From assembly GCA_043228905.1 (NCBI GenBank), contig JBHGNT010000006.1, positions 13,020,001 to 13,084,000 on the forward strand: 64,000 nt of DNA, written 5' to 3'. The notes below the pieces were generated by a model. The model did no database searches and had not been told where the DNA came from. It was given only the letters and a program-made list of their open reading frames with translations. Position numbers and translations under genes: made by a program. The stretch comes from Azolla caroliniana (Eukaryota > Polypodiophyta). This document shows positions 32,923-42,243 of the stretch, piece by piece (the first letter of the stretch is position 1; the number at the start of each line of letters is the position of its first letter).

Positions 32923-33712
32923 TCTAGGGGTTATAGCACTTATACCCCTTTTGCTCATGCGAGTAACCAACTACGATGCAATTCTCCGACTTCGGATCTA
33001 GCTTCTTCCGCTTCTCATCCGCGACATGCACATATGCTATGCTACCGAATATCCGAAGGTGCCTCAAATTTGGCCCTGCCCGAAATACAACTCATGTGCT
33101 GACACCATGTCTCCGATCCGGTTTTGGATGTAAAATGTTGTCCGGTCCGAATCAGCCCGGTAGAATTGGGGCATGCTCCTCTCCTCCAGCATTGCCCTTG
33201 TTGGGTCGACAATCGACCGGTTCTTCCTTTTGGCCGTTTTGCTCTGATGTGTATCTGTAGAGGAATTCTCTCCGAATTCCATTATGCTGCAGATAACTAT
33301 TGAATTGACCGGAAAAGTATTCTTTTCCACCATCCAACCATAGGCACTTGATCTTCCTCTCCGTTTCCCTTTCGACTATAGGTTCTGGAAATGGTCGAAG
33401 ACTTCACTTTTCTTCTCGATGAGGCAGATCCACGTGTGGCGGCTGTAGTCGTCGATGAAGGAGACAAAATACCGACTCACGCCAAGACTAACGTTCTATG
33501 TCGGTCCCCATACATCCGAATGGATTAGATCGAGCTTGTTATGGCTCCGGTTTCGTTCGGTGGGAAATGGAAGCCGATGTTGCTTCCCGAGTTGGCAAGC
33601 TTCACATATTTGGGCCTTTCGGCCACTAAACTTCGGCAATCCGAACACAACTTGTTTCGATTGCAGATCTTGAAGCCTCTAGTAGTTGATGTGGCCGATC
33701 CGCTTATGCCAA
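32923..33712 (-). pseudogene. B2 GAG-pre-integrase and integrase
   Basis: The minus strand contains GHINY and CEACQLGKQHRLPFPTE, DDYSRHTWICLIEKKSEVF, DGGKEYF and then a strongly decayed NGxxExKNRS region. It runs into GYSHEQKGYKCYNP at the A3 junction. Frames change several times. Confidence 0.8.
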
Positions 33713-33717
33713 AGATT
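33713..33717. repeat. Target-site duplication AGATT (solo LTR, left)
   Basis: Recurs at 34276-34280. Removing the LTR rejoins the B2 motif INLWHKR. Confidence 0.88.
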
Positions 33718-33980
33718 TGAGAGGAAATAGCACGGAATACTACTTGGCCACAACCGAGTCTTGAATCACTTCAATGAGAAGGAAACACACAAATGGGAAA
33801 ATAGAGAGTACACAGGATGTTTGCGTGGAAAACCCTGAATGGGAAAAACCACGGGAGCCCATAGACTCCAACTATCACTATGAGGAAAAGGGTACAATCA
33901 GAGACTTAGAGGCAGGAAAGGTCAACAAGCTTGAGCTCTATTTCTTCGCCAAGCAGCGGTTACAACAGAGTATCACTCTG

Positions 33981-34021
<41 letters not shown>

Positions 34022-34275
34022 GCAACAGATATACACAAACAACAATATGACAACCTTTTATTTGTGATTGTCCTAAGTCATATTTATACTTATATGGACT
34101 TAGGGCTATTTACAAATATAGCTTCAATAGGCTTACTCAAAACATATTTACAGATATGTCTTCTCTTCCGGTTCTCACCGGGTCCATCCGATCTGGTTTC
34201 CGGATCTCGTCCAGTTCTCACTGGGTCCTCTTCATTTATAGCCAAATCCCATCTGAAGGGACCAATTTCCCAACA
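33718..34275 (-). mobile_element. Solo A-family LTR
   Basis: 558 bp, read on the minus strand from TGTTGGGAAATTGGTCCC (34275) to GCTATTTCCTCTCA (33718). It contains a CT/GA tract (about 33981-34020) and a TATAAATATGACTTAGG promoter core on the minus strand (about 34075-34090). There is no internal sequence, and AGATT duplications flank it. This is the product of LTR-LTR recombination that deleted a complete copia element. Confidence 0.9.
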
Positions 34276-34280
34276 AGATT
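34276..34280. repeat. Target-site duplication AGATT (solo LTR, right)
   Basis: Matches 33713-33717. Confidence 0.88.
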
Positions 34281-35638
34281 GATTTCTGATTCAATCTTCT
34301 GTCCTTTGGCCAACATGGTGGTTTCAACGTCATTTTTGTTGAGGATTAACAGCCTCCCTTCCCTACGACCTTGTGCAATTATCCGGCCTTCTTCCTCAAT
34401 GAAGCACCCGAGGTGTGTAAACCGCACCTCTATTCCCTGGTCGACGATTTGTCCGACCGATACCAGGTTCTTTGTGATAGTTGGACCATGTAGTACGTTC
34501 ATCAGCTTTCCCTTTTGTCTGACATGGCTTAAAGGGACTTCTCTGACATGCACAATTGGGTGAGGGTTGTCGCCTCCGGTTTTGACAAACCCTGATTGTT
34601 CCGGCTTGTCCAAAAAGGAGAACCACTCTTCATGGCTCGTCATGTGGTTGGACGCTCCAGTATCAACGTACCATACTTCCTCGGATCTGGATGTCGTCTT
34701 CTTCATCGAGTTCGCCTTGTGCTTCATCACAAAGGTTGGCCCTTTTTCAGGCTTCCCGGTTCTGGATCCTTCTAATCCTTTCGTGTAGTGCTAGCTTTGC
34801 CGGATCCGGATTTGTCTGAATCAGCGCACTTCTTCCAGCACTCGCTCTCCCTGTGGCCTTTCTTGCCACAGTACCAGCATTCCGTGTTGGCCTTTCCTTG
34901 CCAATTTCCAGCACCGTTATGACTCCCCCTCCTTGTGGAGGGTCCGGAACTGCTATCGGCAATGTTTTTGTGCCTTCAGTTTTGCTCTTGATAACCGCCT
35001 CCATTGCGTGCCGACCCACCTCGTCCTCCACGCCCACGGGATCGATCCGCCTCCGTGTACAACATCCGACCGTCTGATTGAGTGCTCCTCGACCCACTCG
35101 TGTGGTTTTCTTTGACCATCAACATTGATTGTAAGTCGAAGAAGGTCTCGGGGGCAAATTGCCGTCTGGATTGGCCCGTACCGTTGTGCTAGACCACTGA
35201 GGCAAATGTGAACCATCACTTTGATGGACCCGAGCACGTCGCAAATCTCCTTGATCTTGGTGGTCTAATCCACAACCGACATATCTCTTTGCCAGATGTT
35301 GTTTAGCTCTTGTCGGAGATGCAACTTACGAGCTATGGTACTCGCGGCAAAAATCTTCCTAAGATTTTCCAGGCCTCCTTCGACATTTTTGCATCCTTAA
35401 TGTAGCCAAGCATCTGATCATGCACACAGGAGGTGAGGCAGTACAAAACTCGGCTCGCTCCTTGTTCCCATGCCGGGAACTCCTTGTGTGTCGGCTCCAT
35501 CGCTGTCTTGTTGGTTCCTTCCACGTAGCTCCAATATCCATGCCCCATCAGGTACTGGTGCATTTTATATGACTAGGATGCTTAGTTGCTCCGGTCGAGC
35601 TTCTCTGTGGGCAGTTAACTCGCCATACCTCTATCCAT
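34281..35638 (-). pseudogene. B2 gag and protease
   Basis: gag starts at an ATG at 35636-35638 (MDRGMAS, as in B1). HGYWSYVEGTNKTAMEPTHKE and WEQGASRVLYCLTSCV follow, then the knuckle region CWYCGKKGHRESECWKK in a broken frame (about 34835-34885). The protease box is WYVDTGASNHM (about 34650-34680, intact D-T-G). The N-terminal half of GAG-pre-integrase runs up to the solo LTR. Breaks lie near 35330 and 34790. Confidence 0.83.
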
Positions 35639-35719
35639 ATCTTTCTCTATCTATCATTACCATGTATTAGGGTTTGTCTTCGAAAGCGTATGTCGGCTGC
35701 AGAGGTTCTCAACCCTCGC

Positions 35720-35731
35720 GCTCTGATACCA
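35720..35731 (-). promoter_or_regulatory. Primer-binding site, tRNA-iMet (B2)
   Basis: The plus strand reads GCTCTGATACCA, the complement of TGGTATCAGAGC, directly against the LTR end at 35732. Confidence 0.9.
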
Positions 35732-35828
35732 TGTCAAAGTAAACATGCGGAACCATTTGACAAACCGGCTCAGCCGGATAGCAATAGAAGATGAAAGGAA
35801 AACTCAACACACACAGAGAATGCGTATG

Positions 35829-35885
<57 letters not shown>

Positions 35886-36211
35886 AGAACATAAACTCAA
35901 TTCAAAATAATAGTCTCAATATTCTGTACATAGAATGTGCTCTAAGATCACTTTTATACAAGTTCATAAAGGACTGATAGAAGTATTGACAGGTACTTCA
36001 ATGCCCACATGGGCGACTATCACTGACTCCCAAAAATATGTCTACGTACTAGGCTGGATCCGTAGGCCTCTAACGGCCTACCGGTTTCAATGCGATCCGG
36101 CTCTCTGATCGGGCTTTTGGTTCCAGATATCATCCGGACACCGATCCGGATACTGATCTGGCTCTGGCTTATTCAGCCAATCCGGATCCGGTTGAGCTTA
36201 CTCGCTCAACA
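35732..36211 (-). repeat. 5' LTR of B2
   Basis: On the minus strand it starts TGTTGAGCGAGTAAGCTCAAC at 36211 and ends CTTTGACA at 35732, 480 bp. A GA/TC microsatellite of about 25 units (35832-35882) expands it. It is more diverged from the B1 and B3 LTRs than they are from each other, so it belongs to a separate B subfamily. Confidence 0.82.
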
Positions 36212-36311
36212 CATAGCCTATAGCCGAACTCATCTTCCAAGTATCCCATGAATATGTCTGGCTTCAACTTACTATCGAGCTTCGACCTCTGATCCTTAGG
36301 CACAAGCATAT
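36212..36311 (-). pseudogene. A5 copia integrase end, short segment
   Basis: The minus strand reads MLVPKDQRSKLDSKLKPDIF and EDEFGYRL, the end of the A3-subfamily integrase region. The B2 LTR on its left and the B3 LTR on its right both interrupt it. Confidence 0.8.
36307..36311. repeat. Target-site duplication CATAT (B3, left)
   Basis: Recurs at 49052-49056. The flanks rejoin A5 coding sequence (FGCLVYM-LVPKDQ). Confidence 0.92.
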
Positions 36312-36739
36312 TGTTGAGAGACAAGCTCAACATTGGGTGCATAAACCGGTGCATAACCCAATGTGTAGACTAGGTGCGTAAAACCGTACGCAAAATATGG
36401 TCTTGGCGGTGTTTAAACCGAAAGTCCGTTAGAATGTTATTCCTCGTACATATGGAATAGTTTTGGGAGTTAGTGTGGAAGGCTCATTTATGAGCAGTCA
36501 AGTATTGTTAGTACTTGTGTCAGGTCGAAAGTCAGGGCTTGTATAAAAGGTGCTCATCGAGCATGAAATATGTACAGAGAACATCAGAGAATTACTTTCG
36601 AATATAGTTTTGTATTTTCTGCTCACTCTGTCTCTCCCTCTCCTTCTCTTTTATTTCTGCATTTTATTGAACTACGGTACTTCCAAAATGTGTACTATGT
36701 GCTCTTACGCATACGCTTCCACACACATACTCTTTTACA
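36312..36739 (+). repeat. 5' LTR of B3
   Basis: 428 bp, from TGTTGAGAGACAAGCTCAACA to CTCTTTTACA. The first 21 bases can form a 7-bp stem hairpin. Confidence 0.93.
36542..36549 (+). promoter_or_regulatory. TATA box in B3 5' LTR
   Basis: TATAAAAG in the context TTGTATAAAAGGTGCTCA. It is conserved in the 3' LTR (48864-48870) and in B1 (17603-17610). Confidence 0.65.
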
Positions 36740-36751
36740 TGGTATCAGAGC
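36740..36751 (+). promoter_or_regulatory. Primer-binding site, tRNA-iMet (B3)
   Basis: TGGTATCAGAGC abuts the LTR end. Confidence 0.9.
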
Positions 36752-36852
36752 GTGAGGGTTGAGAATCCTCTACAGTCGACAAAAAAACCTACGATAACGA
36801 CAATGTTAAGTTGTTGTTATCTGAAAGGATAAGACATCAGTTTGGACAGAGG

Positions 36853-37226
36853 AATGGGAAGCTTGCTACCGATTGAGAAGCTCGACAGGAGCAACTATGC
36901 ATCTTGGTCGTACAAGATGCACCAGTACCTGCTTGGTCATGGTTACTAGAGTTATGTCGAAGGAGCTAATGATGCAGCACCCGAATTGACACACAAAGAC
37001 TTTCCGGCTTGGGAACAAGCGGCAAGCAGAGTACTTTATCGCTTCGCATCTTGTGTGAGCAACCAACTCTTGAGCTACATTCAGGATCCTAAGATGCCAA
37101 AGGACGTGTGGGCAAATCTCAAGAGGATTTTCGCCGCTAGCACAACGTCCGATAGAAAGATCGGCATGTGGCCGACTACACGGCCCGAATCAAGGAGATT
37201 TACGATTCCCTCGCCTCCGTGAACGT
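36853..37226 (+). pseudogene. B3 gag, N-terminal part
   Basis: Reads MGSLLPIEKLDRSNYASWSY, then a stop at HGY, VEGANDAAPELTHKDFPAWE and ASCVSNQLLSYIQDPKMPKD. It is split by E1 at 37226 and resumes at 40574 as NVEEEEMVQVCLGALASKFG. Confidence 0.85.
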
Positions 37227-37329
37227 TGTCGTAGTGTATTTCGTACACTACGTGAAAAAGTAAAAATAATATAACCGATTTAATTCCATATAAATAAATA
37301 AAATAAGAATTTCAAAATATCTATCACCT

Positions 37330-37397
37330 GCATAGGGCAAGAATTGAACCCTATACCCCCACAGGGCCAAACCTCAACTTTACCATTATGCTACCTT
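37330..37397 (-). promoter_or_regulatory. tRNA-like block with A and B boxes, antisense in E1 5' LTR
   Basis: On the minus strand an A-box match TAGCATAATGG (37383-37393) is followed at tRNA spacing by a B-box-like GGTTCAATTC (37341-37350). The matching block in the 3' LTR has the more canonical GGTTCGAATC. The stems are only partly paired, so this is tRNA-derived or Pol III promoter-like rather than a working tRNA gene. Confidence 0.6.
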
Positions 37398-37470
37398 ATC
37401 TTTAGTGTTCTACAAATAGATTTAATAACTATAAGTGCTTTATTTGCGCCTACCTTTATTAAAAGGAAAA

Positions 37471-37617
37471 TCATGCATTTTTAGAGTGCGTGAATATTTT
37501 ATAGAAAAACACAAGCAACTAAAAAGTGACTCATGCACATCTAGCGTGCATGAGCACTATATTTAGCAAATAAAAGCAAGGATTAGAAAAGCATCACATG
37601 CACATTTAGTGTGCATG
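37471..37617. repeat. Three inverted-repeat RY-type motifs in E1 U3
   Basis: Three units, TCATGCATTTTTAGAGTGCG (37471), CATGCACATCTAGCGTGCATG (37532) and CATGCACATTTAGTGTGCATG (37597), are spaced about 60-65 bp apart upstream of the TATA box. Each is an imperfect palindrome containing the CATGCA core that plant B3-domain factors recognise. All three are kept in the 3' LTR. Confidence 0.7.
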
Positions 37618-37673
37618 AACATATTAGAAAAAGCATGTAGCTATGCTTAGTCTCTCCCATCACTATATAAGGA

Positions 37674-37680
37674 TGGGGAG
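37674..37680 (+). promoter_or_regulatory. TATA box in E1 5' LTR
   Basis: TATATAA in CACTATATAAGGATGGGG, also present in the 3' LTR near 40296. Confidence 0.65.
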
Positions 37681-37951
37681 CACATTGTAGTTTTTGTTGA
37701 TTATTTTTCTATAATGATCAATCAATCTAAAATATTCGTGGGATTCACGAATTTGCTAAAATAATTCTCTCTTACTACCTAAATATTGACTAAATATACT
37801 AAACTCATGGGATTCACGAGATTCTTATCTTATAACTCTTTATACCTATTCTTTACTAGCCTTATTTGTATTTTTCTTTCTCCTAGTCCAAAACCTCAGT
37901 GGTTCCCACCCGACTCACGCAACAATCCGGAGCCGAAAGGCATGACACAGT

Positions 37952-37969
37952 TGGTGAACCCGACGTGAA
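37952..37969 (+). promoter_or_regulatory. Primer-binding site of E1 (tRNA unidentified)
   Basis: TGGTGAACCCGACGTGAA lies four bases after the LTR. The same 18 bases follow the F1 5' LTR (53293-53310). It starts with TGG as expected, but I cannot assign the tRNA from memory. Confidence 0.7.
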
Positions 37970-37986
37970 GACGGGTAGCAAGGAGA

Positions 37987-39200
37987 TGGAGAATCAACAA
38001 AAGGCCAACATGATGATGATGATGTTCGAGAGAATGCTACAAGAACAACGCGAGATGTCGGAGATCACGACAGTAGTACAACGGCTCGTGCAACAGAACG
38101 GGTAATTCGATGGAAAGGACGTGTCACGCTATCTACGTGACTACAAAACGGAGATGTTGCGATATGGTATCTCAGAAAGATTGCAAGTGTTATCTTTGAA
38201 CCGGGTGGCTACGGATGAGCTTCAAGAGAGAATCCACGAGATACGGCAACAAAGCCCGACGTGGGAGTCCTTTGAAGAAGCTATACGAGACGCATATGAC
38301 TATCTAAGACCGAAGCGGACGAGGACATGGTCCACGAACGGCGGTCAACAGTGGGTGAAAAGCGGCCACCGACTACCACCGAAGGAGAGCTTGATGCGGA
38401 AGGGTTCGGAGATGCATGAAAAGTCGCAAGTCGACATTGAAGGGGAGCTTAAAACCGAACCAAAGTCGAGGCCAACAAAGGACGAGGAGGAGGAAGATCG
38501 AGGACGAAAGGGTATCCCCACACCGGTTCCAGAGACTTCGGCGGTTGTGCCCGTGCACCAACGTGAGACCGGAGAGACGGAATGTGTCGGTGGAAAAGTG
38601 GAGGACCGGAAGGGCGACGAGGAAGACAAAGTAAATGAGCACGAACGAAGGGATTCCTTCACCATTGTTTCGGAGACTTCGGTAGTCGAGCCCGTTTATC
38701 GACATAACACCGAAGATAAGGAAAGTGGCGGCAACGAAATGAAGGTCGAAGCCGATGCATATGAAGGAGAGATAGCCAAGGAGGTGGCTATGGGTGAAAC
38801 AACGGAGGACGATAATACCGTGGATTCCTGTCCACTAATTCTAGAGACTTCGGCGGTTGTATTCGAGAACCAACATGAGACCGGAGAGACAGGAGGTGGC
38901 AGCAAGAAAGGTAAAGTCGGAAGCCGGTTCGGATGGAAGGTCATCCGGACAGGATTCCGATCCGAAAGAAAGATGAACCGGGTAAAAGAGGATTCGGCCG
39001 AAAGACGAACTGAAAGAAAGCCGAACCGGGTGAAAGGGGATTCGGCCGAAAGACGACCCGAAAGAAAGTCGAACCGGGTGAAAGAGGATTCGACTGAAAG
39101 ACGACCCGAAAGAAAGCCGAACCGGGCAAATGAGGATTCGACCGAAAGTCGACCCGAAAGAAAGCCGAACCGAAAGGAAGAGAATTCGGCCGAAAGATGA
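37987..39200 (+). pseudogene. Gag-like protein with a repetitive basic tail (E1)
   Basis: ATG at 37987 (MENQQKANMMMMMFERMLQE). One in-frame TAA (38103-38105) interrupts it; the F1 gag has CAA at the aligned position (GQFDG), so this is a single C-to-T change. Downstream, FDGKDVSRYLRDYKTEM and NRVATDELQERIHEI align with F1 gag FDGRNVTKFFDAYKREM and KRVVANNIQRRVIEL. After about 100 residues of gag homology comes a highly charged region with three ETSxVV repeats (about 38532, 38672, 38845). It is followed by 16-residue repeats of the ERKPNRVKEDSAERRP type. No zinc knuckle and no pol motif. The repeat tail may be RNA-binding because of its Arg/Lys content (inference). Confidence 0.82.
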
Positions 39201-39251
39201 CACAAATGAAAGCCGAACCGGGCGAATGAGGATTCGGTCGAAAGACGACCC
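38964..39251 (+). repeat. 48-bp tandem repeat in E1 gag
   Basis: Six in-register 48-bp units (38964, 39012, 39060, 39108, 39156, 39204) plus a partial seventh, each encoding a variant of ERKPNRVKEDSAERRP. The ORF stop at 39198-39200 is a CGA-to-TGA change inside unit 5, so the repeat continues past the present end of the ORF. Confidence 0.9.
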
Positions 39252-39810
39252 GAAAGAAAGTCGACCCGAAAAGGGGTCGACTCGATCAAAACCAGTCGAC
39301 CGAGTCCGATTTGGCCGAACGCGAATATGGATGGAAGCTGACCTAGCCGAAAGCCGATCGGACGAGACCGATCTGGAAAGAAGCTAATCCGACTCAACCG
39401 GAGGTTGGACCGGTCGAGGCTGGTGAAAACGAGGAAAAGAAAGCCAACCGAAACCGAAACTGATAGATCAAAACCGGGCCGGAAGGAGACCGACTCAATC
39501 GAAACCGAACAACCGATTCCGATTCGGCCAAATACGAATCCGATCAGAAGCCGATCAAACTGAAAGTCGATCGGACGAGAGCGATCCGGAAAAAAGTCAA
39601 GGTTTGTGAAGACAAGAAAGAGGCCAGTAAAAGACACTACCACGAATGACAAGGGCCAAGAATATGACGAGAGAGAACAAAGAATATGGTGGATCGGATG
39701 GCGACAATGGTTCGGGTGGAAAGAATAGGTCTACTCAAAATGGAGATACAAAGTTTACATAGCGGGACAAACGGAGGATGAAGTGGAGACAACGAGCATC
39801 GGCAACTTCG

Positions 39811-39830
39811 GCACATACCGGAGGATGTGC
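39811..39830 (+). promoter_or_regulatory. Pre-PPT hairpin of E1
   Basis: GCACAT-ACCGGAGG-ATGTGC forms a 6-bp stem with an 8-nt loop, 18 bp before the 3' LTR and directly upstream of the GGAGGGGGCGAG tract. F1 has the same loop with a compensated stem pair (59071-59090). Confidence 0.75.
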
Positions 39831-39848
39831 GGGTTCGGAGGGGGCGAG

Positions 39849-40569
39849 TGTCGTAGTGTATTTCGTACACTACGTGAAAAAGTAAAAATAATATAACCGA
39901 TTTAATTACATATAAATAAATAAAATAAGAATATCAAAATATCTATCACGTGCATAGGGCAAGATTCGAACCCTGTACCTCCACAGGGCCAAACCTCAAC
40001 TTTACCATTATGCTACCTTATCTTTAGTGTTCTACAAATAGATTTAATAAATATAAGTGCTTTATTTGCGCCTACCTTTATTAAAAGGTAAATCATGCAT
40101 TTTTAGAGTGCGTGAATATTTTATAGAAAAACACAAGCAACTAAAAAGTGACTCATGCACATCTAGCGTGCATGAGCACTATATTTAGCAAATAAAAGCA
40201 AGGATTAGAAAATCATCACATGCACATTTAGTGTGCATGAACATATTAGAAAAAGCATGTAGCTATGCTTAGTCTCTCCCATCACTATATAAGGATGGGG
40301 AGCACATTGTAGTTTTTGTTGATTATTTTTCTATAATGATCAATCAATCTAAAATATTCGTGGGATTCACGAATTTGCTAAAATAATTCTCTCTTACTAC
40401 CTAAATATTGACTAAATATACTAAACTCGTGGGATTCACGAGATTCTTATCTTATAACTCTTTATACCTATTCTTTACTAGCCTTATTTGTATTTTTCTT
40501 TCTCCTAGTCCAAAACCTCAGTGGTTCCCACCCGACTCACGCAACGATCTGGAGCCGAAAGGCACGACA
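39849..40569 (+). repeat. 3' LTR of E1
   Basis: 721 bp, TGTCGTAGTG...GCACGACA, about 14 differences from the 5' LTR. The antisense tRNA-like block is at about 39952-40019, with A box 40005-40015 and B box 39963-39972 (GGTTCGAATC on the minus strand). Confidence 0.93.
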
Positions 40570-40573
40570 ACGT

Positions 40574-41105
40574 GAACGTCGAGGAGGAAGAAATGGTGCA
40601 GGTTTGTCTTGGAGCATTAGCGTCAAAGTTCGGAGCATTCTGAACGGCGGTCTGCACAAGGGAGATTACGCATTCGTTCTTCGAGCTTCAGTCGATGTTG
40701 CTCATGGAGGAAAACCACACGGGTGCGTCAACGAGTAAGCATACCAACAACAAGATGTTGTACTTGGAGGAAGATAGGCCCCATAGTCATGGCGGACAAG
40801 GCGGATCAACGCACAATGGAGGTGGCCGAAAAGAGCAGAACGTGTGGCATAATCGAAATGCCGAAAGCAATTCTGAACCCTCCGAAATCAGGGGGAGCCA
40901 CAGTGGTGCCAAAAGCCGACAAGAGAAGGTCGTGACGGAATGTTGGTACTGTTGCAAGAAAGGCCACCGAGAGAGCGAGTGCTGGAAGAAGAGAGCTGAT
41001 TCGAATATGCTGAATCAAGTGGAAGAGACGCACGCAGGCGTCAAAAATCACACTACGCCGAAGGCTCCAAACAAGTCAGAAATGGATCGGGCCCAGTCTT
41101 CGTAA
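40574..41105 (+). pseudogene. B3 gag, C-terminal part
   Basis: Continues the B3 gag after E1: VEEEEMVQVCLGALASKFGA, a stop at 40641, SFFELQSMLLMEENHTGAS, and a knuckle CWYCCKKGHRESEC (CX2CX4HX4C) near 40945. It ends at a TAA just before the protease frame. Confidence 0.85.
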
Positions 41106-42243
41106 TGAAGCACAAGGTCAATTCGATGGCCGTGAACACCTCGAAATCAAGCAAGGTGTGGTATGTTTATTCCGGAGCATCAAATCATATGACAAGTCAA
41201 GAGGAATGGTTCTCGTACTTGGAGAAATCGGAAAAACAAGGAGTGGTCGAAACGGGAGACGACACTCCACATACCATCGAACATGTCAGAGAAATTCCTA
41301 TGAGCCACGTCGGGAAGAAAGGGAAACTTATGAACGAGTTGCACGTCCCAACAATAACCAAGAACCTGGTATCGCTCGGTCAGATCGTCGACCGGGGGAT
41401 GCAAGTTCGATTCACACACCTCAGGTGCTACATCGAAGAGGAAGGACAAGTTATCGCGCAAGGGCACCGTGAAGGGAGGATGTTCATCCTCCACACCAAT
41501 CAAGCCGGAATTGCGTTGTTCGCTAGAGGACAGAAGGTCGAGTCGGACATCAACCTATGGCACAAGTGGTTCGACCATGTTAACTTCCCACAACTTCGTG
41601 AAATGCAAACGAAGAACATTGTTTTCGGTTTGCCGAAATTTCGAGGCCGTAATGGCCAAGTCTGCGAAGCCTGCCAACTCGGGAAGCAACACCGACTTCC
41701 ATTCCCCAATGAGCATAATTGTAGTCGAAAGCCGCTAGATTTGATCCAGTCGGATGTGTTGAGTCTCGGTGGAAGACGTTACTTCGTAACCGTCATCGAT
41801 GACTTCACTCGACATACTTGGGCATGCTTGATCACTTAAAAGAGCGAAGTCTTGACGTGGTTCCTGAAGGTGAAGAGCCTTGTGGAAAAGGAAATTGGAC
41901 GAAAGATCAAGTGCCTACAGTCCGATGGCGGGAAGGAGTACTTCTCCAACCAGTTCACAAGTTATCTACAGAAGGAGGGAATTCAACGCGAATTCTTGTG
42001 TAGATATATGCCGGAGCACAATGGTGTATCCAAACTGAAGAATCAGACGATCGAAGAAGCTGCCAAGGCAATGCTTGAAGAGACGCATATGTTGAAGTTT
42101 TACTAGGCTGAAGCCATAAAAACGGTTGTTTACTTGTAGAATCGGACCTCTGCTAATGGTGGAGTGTCACCACATGAGTTGTATTACGGAAAGAAGCCCG
42201 AAGGAGAAACGGAGGAAGCTAGACACCAAAGCCAAAAAGTGCT
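41105..42243 (+). pseudogene. B3 protease, GAG-pre-integrase and integrase
   Basis: The frame from 41105 reads MKHKVNSMAVNTSKSSKVWY. The protease box is VYSGASNHM: the catalytic Asp is Tyr (GAT to TAT), and B1 still has IDSGASNHM. GAG-pre-integrase (LWHKWFDHVNFPQL) and CEACQLGKQHRLPFPNE follow, then integrase with QSDGGKEYFSNQF and a damaged YMPEHNGVSKLKNQT, where the catalytic Glu is altered. It breaks off at 42243 in TKAKKC, where a deletion joins it to RT. Confidence 0.85.

Larger units (their letters stand above)
25756..36211 (-). mobile_element. Ty1/copia element B2, 3' truncated, with nested insertions
   Basis: A minus-strand B-lineage copia. The 5' LTR (35732-36211) and primer site are at the right; gag, protease, integrase and RT run leftwards to 25756, where it breaks in the RT C-terminus (YKFGMTECQPISTP). 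A3 (27117-32917) and a solo LTR (33718-34275) sit inside it, both with clean duplications that let the coding sequence be rejoined by eye. It was inserted into A5, which flanks it at 36212. Confidence 0.85.
37227..37947 (+). repeat. 5' LTR of E1
   Basis: 721 bp. It opens with TGTCGTAGTGTATTTCG, whose segment 37229-37251 is a 9-bp stem hairpin (CGTAGTGTA/TACACTACG). It carries an antisense tRNA-like block (37330-37397), three CATGCAC...GTGCATG-type inverted repeats (37471-37617) and TATATAA at 37674-37680. It ends GCATGACA. Confidence 0.93.
37227..40569 (+). mobile_element. Gag-only LTR element E1, related to gypsy F1
   Basis: A 3,343-bp element with 721-bp LTRs (37227-37947 and 39849-40569; about 98 percent identical by eye), an ACGT duplication on both sides (37223-37226 and 40570-40573), a primer site and a polypurine tract, but no protease, RT, RNase H or integrase. 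The only ORF is gag-like and homologous to the F1 gag. The termini (TGTCGT...ACGACA), primer site and pre-PPT hairpin match F1. This is the layout of a non-autonomous gag-bearing (TR-GAG-like) element that would depend on an F-type partner. Confidence 0.9.

Noticed and set aside
38696-39652. A 318-codon minus-strand open frame opposite E1 gag, with Phe/Arg/Leu repeats
   Set aside because: It is the antisense shadow of the 48-bp repeat and its flanks. The plus-strand frame has gag homology and the expected position in the element.
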